From the NCBI RefSeq assembly GCF_033568475.1, contig NC_133121.1:195124664-195188663 (forward strand): a stretch of DNA of 64,000 bases. Direction: 5' to 3'. Positions 44,774-54,727 of the stretch are shown here, piece after piece. The stretch is from Henckelia pumila (Eukaryota > Streptophyta > Magnoliopsida > Lamiales > Gesneriaceae). Under the pieces are notes generated by a model, which was given only the letters and a program-made list of their open reading frames with translations, did not search any database and was not told the DNA's origin. The number at the start of each line of letters is the position of its first letter. Within the stretch, counting starts at the first letter, position 1. A program made the position numbers and the translations under genes.

Positions 44774-44791
44774 TGGTGCCGTTTTCGGGGA
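44774..44791 (+). other. Primer binding site of element D (tRNA-Asp type)
   Basis: TGGTGCCGTTTTCGGGGA differs from the tRNA-Asp complement at three positions. It lies 5 bp after the LTR. Confidence 0.8.
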
Positions 44792-44943
44792 ACGGTGTTT
44801 AATTTATTGTGTTCTATTTATTTTATTTTATTCTATCTCATTTTATTTTATTTTCTTTTTTTCTAGTACTTCTCCAGTTATTCATTCTTTCAGGTGACTC
44901 TTCTGAAGAAGAATTTCCATAAAACCCGGAGATAGAAAGAACT

Positions 44944-46538
44944 TTGCATAGGCGAAAGAGAGAAGCTCGTAGGAGACAAGAAGAGGACGAAATTCAAACT
45001 GAAATTACTGAGGAAGAGATGGCTGCCAACGCAATTCTGAGCCTGAGACAACTGGGCACTCCTGATTTAAATCAACAGCCTTTATGCATTACTTTTCCGA
45101 CTCTAGAAAATAATGCTACATTTGAATTAAAATCCGGATTAATTCACTTACTGCCTTCTTTTCATGGTCTCGCAGGTGAGGATCCGCACAAGCACTTGCT
45201 GGAATTCCATGTGGTATGCACGAGTATAAAACCCCATGGAGTAACAGAGGAGCACATCCAACTGAGATCTTTTCCTTTCTCTTTGAAGAGTGCTGCAAAG
45301 GATTGGTTGTACTATCTACCCTTTGGATCCATCACAACCTGGACTAAAATGAAGAGGATTTTTTTGAAGAAATATTTCCCAGCTTCTAGAGCAGCGAATA
45401 TCAGGAACGAGATATATGGAATCAAGAAATTTACGGGGGAATCACTTCACGAATACTGGGAGCGGTTAAAAAAGTTGTGTGCTAGTTGTCCGCAACATCA
45501 GATAAGTGAAAACTTGTTAATTCAATATTACTATGAAGGTTTGTTACCAATGATAGGAGTATGCTAGATGCGGCCAGTGGAGAAGTTTTCTTGGACAAAA
45601 CTCCAATACAAGCGAGGAATTTGATCGAGAACATGGCTGTCAATTCTCAACAATTTGGCACCAACAGAAGTGATCATTCTCCTAAGAAGAATAATGAGGT
45701 AAATGTCTCTTCTCTTGAGCAACAATTTATTGAATTGACGTCTCTTGTGCATCAAATGGTTGTAGTGAATGTACAAACTACAAAGGCCTATGGAATTTGC
45801 GCTGCAGTGGAACATGCTACTGGCATGTATCCCACACTTCAAGAAGATTCGATTGAACAGGTGAATGTTACTGGAGGATTTCCTGGACCACGACAGTGGA
45901 AGTATGATCCATATTCCAACACATACAATCCTGGTTGGAAGGATCATCCAAATCTTAGATACGGAAATCCTCAGGCGAATCAACCTGGGCCTCAGGCACA
46001 ACCGCATAATCAAGCTTATAGGCCACATTATCCTCCACAACAGCAGCGTCCTCAGATTCCAGCGCCAGGTGAGTTTCTTGAAAATATAGTTAAGGATCTT
46101 GCAAATAATACTCTGACTTTCCAACAGAAAACCCGAGCAAGTATCCAAAACTTGAATAACCATATGGGATAGCTCACCACTGCAATCAACAAGTTGGAAT
46201 CGAAACATTCCAACGCTTTACTTTCTCAAACAATTTTGAACCCAAGGGAGAACGCAAGTACTATTACTCTAAGGAATGGGAAGAAATTGAAAGTCAAGGA
46301 GAAGGAAGTTGATTCTTCGTCCAAGAAGGAGCAAAATGAAGAGCTTAAGGTAGATGATGGAGAAGCAACTCAGGGAGAAGCACCAAAAAGTAAGTTCCCT
46401 CCTCTCTCTAAATATAAACATGTAGCCCATTTTCCCTTAGCACTTAAGGAATCCAGTAAAGATGAAGGGATTAAGGAACTTTATGAAACTTTTCGTAGAT
46501 GTGAGGTAAACATCCCATTGCTAGATGTAATTAAGTAG
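44944..46538 (+). pseudogene. gag of element D
   Basis: Opening residues RRKREARRRQEEDEIQTE are very basic. MAANAILSLRQLG at 45019 is a likely start; 44944 is possible. The gag core reads LRSFPFSLKSAAKDWLYYLP, GSITTWTKMKRIFLKKYFPA and SLHEYWERLKKLCASCPQHQ. One base is missing at about 45552, shifting the frame before MLDAASGEV. The second frame has NTYNPGWKDHPNLRYGNPQA, a Q/P-rich stretch and a coiled-coil-like part, with one stop at 46170. The third segment (ITLRNGKKLKVKEKEVD) is acidic and lysine-rich and ends at 46538. It is only distantly similar to the gags of C and F. Confidence 0.88.
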
Positions 46539-46559
46539 GTACCTTGATACGCAAATTTT

Positions 46560-47401
46560 TTGAAGGAATTATGCACTGCAAAGAGGAAACAAACATTGAA
46601 GGGATGTCAGAAAGTGGAGATGGGGGAAAATGTATATGCGGTGATCCAAATAAAATTGTCTGCAAAATGCAAGGATCCAGGTATGTTTTCTATCCCATGC
46701 ACTATAGGGAATTTTAGACTAGAAAAGGCCATGCTAGATCTAGGAGCATCAATCAATGTTATGTCATATTCTATTTATGCATCCTTGAAGCTTGGCCCTT
46801 TGAACAAAAATGTAATTGTCATACAATTAGATGATAGGTCTAATGCATACCCTAGGAGAGTAGTAGAAGATGTGTTAGTGCAAGTAAACAATTTGGTCTT
46901 TCTTGATGATATTTATGTACATGACATGGAAAATGGTGATCACAATAGTCCAATTCTGTTAGGCAAACCATTTTGAAAACATCGATAACTAAAATTGATG
47001 TTCAAAGTGGCACACTTACTATGGAATTTGATGGTGAGGTTGTAAAGTTTAATATTTATGATGCCATGAAATTTCCTAACAGCGATGATTGTGCATATTC
47101 TGTTGACATTGTGGATTATTTGGCACAAGAGTGTTTGGAGCATGCAGGAAAACACGAGCTAGAGGTGGCTATTATAGCACCCATTCAGCAGGATGATGAT
47201 GGGATTGGTTGCAATGAAGAAGTGAAAGAAATTGTGAAAATTCTGAATAGTGCACTGGAGCTACCTCAATCAGGTAACCTTGCTTACATCTCTTTACCAA
47301 TTTCTAATACTCGGCGTCTTCCATCTGTTTTGCAGGCACCAGTTATTGAGCTGAAAATATTGCCCAAGCATCTTAAATATGTTTTCTTTGGAGAAGGATA
47401 A
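46560..47401 (+). pseudogene. Aspartic protease and linker of element D
   Basis: FLKELCTAKRKQTLKG precedes IPCTIGNFRLEKAMLDLGAS (catalytic Asp intact) and INVMSYSIYASLKLGPLNK, then ILLGKPF followed by a stop at 46974. An overlapping frame continues with KTSITKIDVQSGTLTMEFDG and the linker APVIELKILPKHLKYVFFGE. The enzyme would cut the polyprotein. Confidence 0.85.
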
Positions 47402-48056
47402 ACATTGCCAGTTATCATCTCTAGAAGTCTGGAAGCTGAACAAGAGGACAACTTGTCAAAGTTTTAAAGGAACACAAGACTGCTATAGGATGGACCATTG
47501 CAGATATCAAGGGAAGCATCCCTTCTACGTGCATGCATAGGATTCTGATGGAGGAAGGAGCAAACCCCTCTCGTCAGCCGCAAAGAAAGTTGAACTCACC
47601 TATGATGGAGGTGGTCAAGGCCGAAATTCTCAAACTCCTTGAAGTTGGAGTGATTTACCCAATATCTGACAGTCAGTGGGTTAGTCCTGTCCAAGTGGTT
47701 CCCAAGAAAACCAGGATTACTGTTGTAAAAAAAAGGATGGTGAATTGGTTCCCACCCGTATTCAAAATGGGTGGAGGGTTTGTATAGATTACAGAAAATT
47801 GAATGCTGGAACCCGAAAGGACCATTTTCCTTTGCCCTTTATTGATCAAATGATTGAAAGATTAGCATGTCATTCTTATTATTATTTTCTTGATGGATAT
47901 TCTTGTTATTTTCAGATTGCGATTGCACCGAAAGATCAGGATAAGACGACATTCACTTGCCCGTTCGGCACCTTCGCGTATCAACGTATGCCCTTTGAAC
48001 TCTGTAATGCACCGGCCACATTCCAATGGTGTATGGTTAGTATTTTTTCTGCTAAG
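47402..48056 (+). pseudogene. Reverse transcriptase of element D, active site deleted
   Basis: Readable blocks: MHRILMEEGANPSRQPQRKL, VGVIYPISDSQWVSPVQVVP, a frameshift near 47730, CIDYRKLNAGTRKDHFPLPF, YYFLDGYSCYFQIAI (first catalytic Asp kept), FTCPFGTFAYQRMPFELCNA and ATFQWCMVSIFS. There the sequence jumps, at about 48045-48056, to the end of RNase H (LLLSEFDVKIKDK). About 800 bp with the catalytic FMDD motif and the RNase H core are missing. Confidence 0.88.
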
Positions 48057-50073
48057 ATGGATACTGCTCTTGAGCGAGTTTGATGTGAAAATCAAGGATA
48101 AAAGAGGAACATAGAATAGAGTGGTTGACCACTTGAGATGTCTGGTTCATATTGATGAGGAGCTGAGCTTGCAAGAAAAATTTCCTGATGAGCAACTATT
48201 TTCAGCGAGCACAGTATTACCCTGGTATGCACATATCGTAAATTATTTAGTTACTAATGGATTTCCCTTTGAATTTTCCAAAGCGCAGTGAGATAAGGTC
48301 TGAAGCGATGCTAAGTACTTTGTGTGGGATGACCCATACTTGTGGAAACACTGCGCTGATCAAGTCATACAAAGATGTGTACCTGCAAGAGAGGTAATTC
48401 CTATCCTCACGTTTTGTCACTCCTATGCTTGTGGTGGGCAATTTGGAGCGAAAAGAACAGCGAGGAAGGTGTTAGACTGTGGATTTTTCTGTCCATCCAT
48501 ATTTCAAAACGTTTACTTTTTCTGTAAGTCGTGCGCTCAATACCAAAATACAGGTAATATATCCCAGCGAAAGGAGATGCCTCAGCAACCCATTCTAGTT
48601 TGTGAAATTTTTTATGCGTGGGGCATCGACTTCATGGGACCTTTCCCTAGTTCATTTGGATTTATTTATATATTACTTGTTGTAGATTATGTCTCGAAAT
48701 GGGTGGAAGATATGGCCACCCGCACTGATGATTCAAAATTGGTTGCAGAGTTCATCAAACATAACATTTTTTCTAGATTTGGAATTCCAAGATCCCTTAT
48801 TAGTGATAGAGGAACTCACTTCTGCAACCAAACTGTGGTCAGTTTGCTGAAAAAATACCATGTGACTCACAAGATCTCAACCGCATATCATCCACAATCC
48901 AATGGCCAAGCTGAAGTTTCAAATAGAGAGATCAAATCTATACTAGATAAAATAGTGAATCCGACAAGGAAAGACTGGAGCTTACGATTGGATGATGCTC
49001 TGTGGGCCTACAGAACTGCGTACAAGACTCCAATTGGAATGTTGTCATGCAGACTGATTTTTGGGAAACCGTTCCATCTGCCAGTGGAGTTGAAGCACAG
49101 AGCCTATTGGGCAATCAAAAACTTCAATATGCAGATACATGAGAGCAGAGAACATAGGAAGCTTCAGTTGCAGGAATTGGAAGAGATACGCAATGAAGCG
49201 TATGCCAGTTCTAAGATCCACAAGGAAAAGACAAAGGCCTTCCATGACAAGATGATATCCAGAAGGGAATTCGAAGTCGGTCAGAAAGTCCTTCTCTACC
49301 ACTCACGACTTCGGTTATTCCCAGGTAGAGCCGTCAATTTGGTTTAGGCCCGTCGGGTTGGCCCGCACCGCCACACATTTTAAGTGGTTTGGGTTGAATT
49401 TTTTTCAACCCAACAAAAGGTGGGTCTAGATGGGCCAACCCACCTAGGCCCGCGACCCGCGCGGGTTGGCCCGCCTCGGGCCTGGTGAATTAATAATTTA
49501 TTTTTATTTTTATTGTGATATATGTATTTTTTAATAAAAGTTGTGAATTTTTTTTGTATTAATTACTTTATATAAAATTTTCACACATGAAATTAATAAT
49601 TAAAATTTTTATTAATATTTTTCTCTTAATATTTATTTATGAAATGATATTTATAATTAATTATAATATTTTTTATTTATTTTTATTTGTCATAAGCCAA
49701 CCCGCGGGCCGGCCCGCCTAACCCGCAACCCACCTTGGGTTGGGTTGGGTTGGGGATTTTCAGCTCGCCAGGATAGTGGGCCGGCCCGCCATCGACCCGC
49801 CAAAAGGTGGGTTTTTGGTGGGCCTGCCCGCCCCGCCATGGGTTGGCCCATTTGACAACTCTATTCCCAGGTAAGCTGCGTTCCAGATGGATTGGCCCTT
49901 TTGTTATTACTAATGTGTTTCCTCATGGTGCAGTTGAGATTCAGAGCTTGGAGACCTTGAAGATATTCAAGGTGAATGGATAGCGCTTGAAACATTATTA
50001 TGAAGGGGTCCAAGCCAACGACGGAGATGACGCGCATGATTTAACACTTGATGCTCCGCCAGAGATTGAATAA
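48057..50073 (+). pseudogene. Integrase of element D, split by a hAT MITE
   Basis: After the RNase H tail and linker (PWYAHIVNYL), one open frame from 48322 to the MITE holds integrase. The zinc-binding part is [10 protein letters not shown] ... [11 protein letters not shown], where the second His of HHCC is Gln. The catalytic triad lies in [24 protein letters not shown] and [27 protein letters not shown] and [20 protein letters not shown] follow. After the MITE the same frame resumes with [37 protein letters not shown], a stop (TAG) and an acidic tail to 50073. This is the best-preserved integrase in the window. Confidence 0.9.
49326..49863. mobile_element. hAT-type MITE in the integrase of element D
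   Basis: A 538-bp insert begins TAGAGCCGTCAATTTGG and ends with the reverse complement of TAGAGTTGTCAAATGGG. It is flanked by perfect 8-bp duplications TTCCCAGG (49318-49325 and 49864-49871). The 8-bp duplication and TAGAG-type ends are hAT hallmarks. The GC-rich outer parts (GGGTTGGCCCGC, GGGCCGGCCCGCC) face each other and can fold back; the centre is AT-rich. No transposase, so it is non-autonomous. Confidence 0.93.
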
Positions 50074-50116
50074 ATCGCAGCATATAGTCGAGCTATAGAC
50101 TGTCACTTTAGCGCTA

Positions 50117-50134
50117 ACTGGGAGGCAACCCAGT
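50117..50134 (+). other. GGGAGGC hairpin after pol (element D)
   Basis: ACTGGGAGGCAACCCAGT, a perfect stem of 7-8 bp, lies 43 bp after the pol stop. It has the same position and sequence as in X, and related forms occur in A and C. Confidence 0.7.
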
Positions 50135-50247
50135 GTTTTTCGTCTTATTTTCCTTATTTTATTTTCATGTTTGTTGTTTATTTTGCTTGTTTTTATTTTG
50201 GTTTTCTTTTTGAAAAATTACAAAAATAAAATTATTTTTTTTATCCG

Positions 50248-50420
50248 CTCGATCGGTCATATTGCACCGATCGAGCAAAATTTTATGTGTCTTGCAGGAA
50301 TCTCTATGTTTTTGTCTCGCTCGATCGGTCATCTTTAACCGATCGAGCGAGAATTTATCTGCCCTCTTACAAGTTTTGAATTTTGTGGCTTGCTCGATCG
50401 GTCATCTTTAACCGATCGAG
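50248..50420. promoter_or_regulatory. CGATCG dyad array between pol and ORF3 (element D)
   Basis: Three perfect inverted repeats CTCGATCGGT-8 nt-ACCGATCGAG start at 50248, 50320 and 50393 (pitch 72 and 73 bp). Arms, loop length and pitch equal those in the LTRs of chromovirus E. The array stands about 450 bp before the ORF3 start, as in C and F. Confidence 0.75.
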
Positions 50421-50434
50421 CGAGACTACTGCTG

Positions 50435-50871
50435 AGCGATTTAAATCGTGATTTTCTCCCTTCCTTTCTATTCTTTCTTCCCTCTTTTCGTTTAAATCCC
50501 TAAATCCCCAAAACCCTTCACCACACTTCTCTCAACCAATTTACCCTATATTCGCAAGAATCACTACTATATCTCCGGTCATCCCCTTCGTCTAGAAGGC
50601 TCTCACGTCGTGTATCTGAGTTCGCCGGCCACCTCCTCTCTCAGACGCCGCACGCCTCCTTCAATCCTGCCCGTTCCGGATGCCGCTTCTCTCCACCTCC
50701 ACCCTGCTCTGAGTTTGCCGGCCGTTTCTTTGCTTTCTGTCATTCATGGGCTTCACACACATACCAGCCGGTTTCCGCCCCTGTCCCCCCTTCCGGCCAC
50801 TACTTGGGTCTTAGTAGACGCCACCTCCATTCACCGCACCGTGTTCTACGTCTCTCTACTTCCGATCAATC
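50435..50871 (+). promoter_or_regulatory. Pyrimidine-rich leader upstream of ORF3 (element D)
   Basis: CTCCCTTCCTTTCTATTCTTTC, then TAAATCCCTAAATCCCCAAAACCC and a C/T-rich stretch, resemble a plant gene leader with a pyrimidine patch. Open frames crossing it (from 50610) have no domain and are probably chance. It supports the idea of a separate ORF3 transcript. Confidence 0.4.
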
Positions 50872-51045
50872 ATGGGACCCAAACGAGCTCGTCTCACCGG
50901 CGAGTATTCTAATCCATGCTCCGCGGCGCCTGTCTCTTCACAAGCCCTTGCCGGCAAATTTGTTAGCCAAGTGGAACATGATCGGTATGATCACGCCAAG
51001 GTACACCGCTCTCCTATTCCCAAATGTGGATTTGAACTCGCCTAT

Positions 51046-52442
51046 TGACCGGCTAAATCGGTTTGATAAAAATCTACTGGCAAGCGCACCAGGTCAAATA
51101 ATAGTAAAGTGGACAGAGAGTCCAAGTATCGATCCCACAGGAACTGCAGTCAATTCTCAAGAATTAATTATTTTACTTAATCTAGACAAAATAATAAAAA
51201 ATATTTTGAATTAAATAAAATAAGAATATAAAATAAAAACTGCTTAAGAAATACGAATAAAAATAACTAAAGATAAAAATAATTAAAATAAAGACAACCA
51301 AGACACACGTAGGTACCGAACAAATCATGTAACATGTAGTCGATTCAGGACTCAGATTTAATCTTAATTAAGGGGAATTCTCCTAATTTGTTCAAAGGTC
51401 TATTTCTAGAACAATCAAACCTATTCAAATATTGATGAACTAATATTTCGTAATTCTAATCAAATTTGAATGCATTAAATATTTGTGAAAATTCAGTTTA
51501 CACCTAAACCGCACACTGAAACCGAATTCTATTTCTAGTCGGTTTTACAATATGTTAATTATCAGAGTGATCAAAATCAAAATCTCCTGTGTCGATTTGG
51601 AATTGATTAACATGCAAGCAAACAGTTGATCAGACTATTCACAAGACAATTATAAATCTGACAATCAATAAAATAAAATCAACTCTAAAAAATCCCAAAC
51701 AAACATCCAAGTTTTCTACATAAATTTGTTCGGCCCAATCACGCCGTCTTGGTTGAAAATAAACTACTCAATAATTAAAAATAATAATTCAAAAATAAAA
51801 ATAAGAAGAAGAAAAGAAAAGAAAAGAGAAATCTTCTCTCCCAAGCCTTGTAGCCGCCTCCTCTTGCGTTCTCTGCGCTCTGGAGCTTCCGAAACCCTCA
51901 AAAATATGTTATATCTTGTATATATATGGTCCGGAACGCCTACCAGTTAATTTCCTCTCAAAATAAGGATTTTTCGGAACACATATGACCCCCGAACACG
52001 CGCGCGCGCACGCGCCATAGGCCTCGCGCGCGCGCAGCACATAAAAACAGAGGCCTGTACGTCGGACTCGCGCGCGCGCGAGCTTGATTCTCGCGCGCGC
52101 GTAGTACAAAAAATCTGCGCCGAGCGACAATTTTCAAAAATTTATATTTCGAGATCTAGCCGTCGGATTGAGCTGAAATTTGGACAGCTGCTTCAAAACA
52201 TCTTTAACTTTAATCTGAACGGTGCAGATTGGATTTCAATATTTCTAAAATTAAATATGATTTTTCGATCAAGACTGCTCCGTAATTCACTCTTCAAAAA
52301 TCCATTTTCCTACAAAATTAACCCAAGGAGTGAAATACACACACATGCACTAAAACACATAAAAATACATAAAAATAATATGAATGCACACAAAATAAAC
52401 ATAAAAATAACATGAAATAATGCATACAAAATGCACTTATCA
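51046..52442 (-). mobile_element. Solo LTR S2 inside ORF3 of element D
   Basis: 1397 bp, from TGATAAGTGCATTTTG at 52442 to CCGGTCA at 51046 on the minus strand, with perfect duplications CCTAT (51041-51045 and 52443-52447). It has the same backbone as C and S3 (TTGTTCGGCCCAATCACG block; U5 block CCTGTGGGATCGATACTTGG). A TATATATA lies at about 51919-51927. Confidence 0.93.
51997..52107. promoter_or_regulatory. CGCG dyads in solo LTR S2
   Basis: Two pairs of CG runs: about 51998-52040 (GCGCGCGCACGCGCC facing CTCGCGCGCGCGC) and about 52069-52103 (CTCGCGCGCGCGCGAG then CTCGCGCGCGCG, 23 bp apart). They are about 70-190 bp upstream of the likely TATA box. Confidence 0.6.
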
Positions 52443-52741
52443 CCTATTCTGATAGCGAGGTTTATCGTTTTATTGCACAATGTGGTTGGGAATTCTTTTG
52501 TAAACCACCGCAAGCCGTTGTCGTTCCTATTTTACGTGAATTTTACGCCAATGCTGCGGAGAGGACAGATGAAAAAGCCTTTGTTCGGGGCAAACTGATT
52601 TCTTTTGAGCCGAATGAGTTGAATTCTCTACTTGATCCGGCTTCTTTTTCGGCTATACCATTCCCGCCTCCTTTCCAATTCCAATACGCCAACCCTGTCC
52701 TTCCACCTGAGGCCGAAGAGGAGGACAACGCCGACAATTAA

Positions 52742-53600
52742 ACCAAGGGAGTTCTATTTTATATTTTCATCGTATTGTCATTTTGTGTTTTGTGTTGTTA
52801 TGTTTGTGTTTTTATTCTGAAGCATTGAAGGCAATGCTTTAGCTAAGTGTGGGGGGTGCATTCATGGTTTTCCATTTGTTTTTGTTGAGTAGTTGTATAT
52901 AGTTCGGTGTATGTGTTGTCGTTGTTTGATGTGTTTATTATGCATAAGTTGAGGATGGAGATTGTTAGCCTATGATGATGAAGTTGGAAAAAATTGAATT
53001 TTTGGGAAAATTTTTACACTTGATTGAATATTAGAAACCATAGGTTTATTGGTGAATATTTTAACCACGCATGTTTAACCAGTGAATTGTAGCGATATAT
53101 TAGATGTTGTTTCTGTTGGACCATTGCACGACAATAGGTGTTTGTGGAACTTGATAGTTTCTTGAATCTCGATGATCTTGTTTATATGACATATACAATC
53201 TTGGGCGCACCTGTTAATTTTTATGAAACTTTTATGCAAATCCAATTAACTCCATCCGGGTTATGAGCAAGAAGATTGGAATCCTAATCATCTTGCTTTT
53301 GACTAAGTATACAGATTAAATTGGGGTTAACTTTTGAAAAAATTTTAAAATAACAATTCCATCCGGGATTGGAATGTGATTGAAATTCTATTCAATATTC
53401 CATAGCTAAGTTTGCAGACCAAATGGGATTGTAGTTCCATCCGGGCTATAAGCGAGGGGATTGAAATTCGAATCCTATCTAGTTATAGATAAGTATGCGG
53501 GCAATTATTGTGTTCATATTTCATATATCGTCTCTTCATAACATACTCCCGGTTTTATTGTGTAGGATGCAACATTTTGGCTGGAAAAGAAAGTTAGAGG
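52742..53600 (+). other. 3' UTR of element D with conserved hairpin
   Basis: No gene is seen. The hairpin AAGCATTG-AAGG-CAATGCTT lies at 52820-52839, followed by a G-run (GTGTGGGGGG). Blocks shared with C and X follow, including CCATTGCACGACAATAGGTG and CTTGGGCGCACCTG near 53210, and repeated TCCATCCGGG motifs at 53260-53450. The start of the 3' LTR could not be fixed; it lies between here and 53798. Confidence 0.6.
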
Positions 53601-53608
53601 TTCACCCG

Positions 53609-53708
53609 CTCGATCTGCTAAACTCAACCGATCGAGCGACCAAAAGAAGAAAAGCAAGAGATGAAACAGAAAAAATCTCGCTCGATCTGCTAAACTTCAC
53701 CGATCGAA
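53609..53708. promoter_or_regulatory. CGATCG dyads upstream of the TATA box in D's 3' LTR
   Basis: Two units CTCGATCTGC-8 nt-ACCGATCGAG start at 53609 and 53681, exactly 72 bp apart. The left arm is a variant (CTGC for CGGT). A TATA-like CTATATTTAA follows at 53771-53780. Confidence 0.65.
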
Positions 53709-53770
53709 CGAGATGCGCAGTTCGGGAAATAATTTCAGAAAAAGGAAATTTTTCTTTTGAGGACTCTAGT

Positions 53771-53780
53771 CTATATTTAA
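53771..53780 (+). promoter_or_regulatory. Likely TATA box of D's 3' LTR
   Basis: CTATATTTAA lies about 60 bp after the dyads. Confidence 0.45.
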
Positions 53781-53797
53781 GACTTTTATTCCGATTT

Positions 53798-54727
53798 TTA
53801 CCTATCTTTTATCAGACTTAGACGTGGGAGAACGCAGAAGAACGCTTGGCGGCTAGGTTTTATTTTTAATTTCTCTTAGACTTCTTATCTTCTTTTGATT
53901 TTTCTTGCGAATTTTCATGAATATTTGTGGCTAGACTTTAGAACTTGGTTGAGGAAGACAAGCCCTTGAATTTTTTTATTTGTGAGATTCGAATTCTCAG
54001 TGTTTGATTATTATTGAGTATCAAAAGTTGTTTTGGATTATTTTATGCTTGTATGTGATATTTTCGGATTGATCACCCTAAGATTTCGCTTTACAATCTA
54101 CTGCTAAATTAGAATTCAAATCTGTAATTGTTTGAATCTCCTAATTTGTGAAGCAACTGCAATTAATAGTTTTCCTCTTGTGAATTTATTAATTTGTAGG
54201 AACAACGATTGACTAGATTAAATACATCCGCTTGGGTATGTGTAATCTAGATTCATCAGTTTTACTAGTTTGAATAATGCCTTGGATTTAAATTTAATCG
54301 CTTGTATTGGGTTGATTCATTGGTAAGGGTTAATTTAAAACGTTTGTGTCTAGTTAACTAAGATTAAGGTGAAACAGGAATTAAATTTTCAATGATGAAT
54401 ATTCAATTAGGATTAATTATTTTTAGATAATCGATGATCAAATGAATAATTTCAAGGGTCTAGTCAACCGATACCAAGGCTTGTTTTCAATTGATTTCTC
54501 ATAATTTTAAATCTTGCACGCTAGTGATAATATTTGATTTTAAATTGCTTTAAATTTTTAGTAGTTAATTTCAAAACTCAAACCCCCTTTTATTTTATTT
54601 TAGTAATTTTTAAGTAAACGATAAATTTCACTTTCCTCGTGGGAACGATCTCTACTCTCACTGCAGCATACTTTATTTATCTGAGTTGAGTCGGGTAATT
54701 TGGGTGCGACACGACTAAGCATTACCA
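53798..54727 (+). repeat. 3' LTR of element D (supported part)
   Basis: TTACCTATCTTTTATCAGAC to CTAAGCATTACCA matches the 5' LTR pieces at 34859-34904 and 43882-44768. The LTR certainly starts further left, because the 5' copy is truncated there. The unbroken AGAACGCTTGG at 53839 shows the original site into which E inserted in the other LTR. Confidence 0.88.

Larger units (their letters stand above)
50872..52741 (+). pseudogene. ORF3 of element D, split by solo LTR S2, middle deleted
   Basis: The start MGPKRARLTGEYSNP lies at 50872. The N-terminal block (GKFVSQVEHDRYDHAKVHRS) leads to GFELAY at 51045, where S2 is inserted. The frame resumes exactly after the duplication at 52448 with SDSEVYRFIAQCGWEFF, AVVVPILREFYANAAERTDE and FVRGKLISFEPNELNSLLD. 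It then jumps to the C-terminal PFPPPFQFQYANP...EEEDNADN and stops at 52741. The central domain seen in C (LLYAL...INVGRVI) is missing, about 170 codons, yet the frame stays open. Same family as ORF3 of C and F. Confidence 0.85.
34859..54727 (+). mobile_element. Element D: Athila-like LTR retrotransposon with three nested insertions
   Basis: Order: 5' LTR (5'-truncated and split by element E), primer site 44774, gag, protease, truncated RT, integrase (hAT MITE inside), hairpin, dyad array, leader, ORF3 (solo LTR S2 inside), hairpin, 3' UTR and 3' LTR ending at 54727. About 8.9 kb belongs to D itself. RNase H and the RT active site are deleted. It ends abruptly within ORF3 of element F, so D inserted into F. 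F's remaining 3' end is not seen on the left, so DNA was also lost there. Confidence 0.85.

Noticed and set aside
51997..52107. CpG island of a host promoter
   Set aside because: It lies within solo LTR S2 upstream of its TATA-like site and is explained by the LTR dyad module.
34859..54727. Integrated plant pararetrovirus
   Set aside because: Integrase, the Athila-type order, LTRs and tRNA-Asp primer sites identify LTR retrotransposons. No movement or coat protein motif is seen.
52857..54727. D's 3' LTR starting right after the G-run at 52851-52856
   Set aside because: In C the matching hairpin and G-run lie about 1 kb before the true polypurine tract, so this region is 3' UTR.
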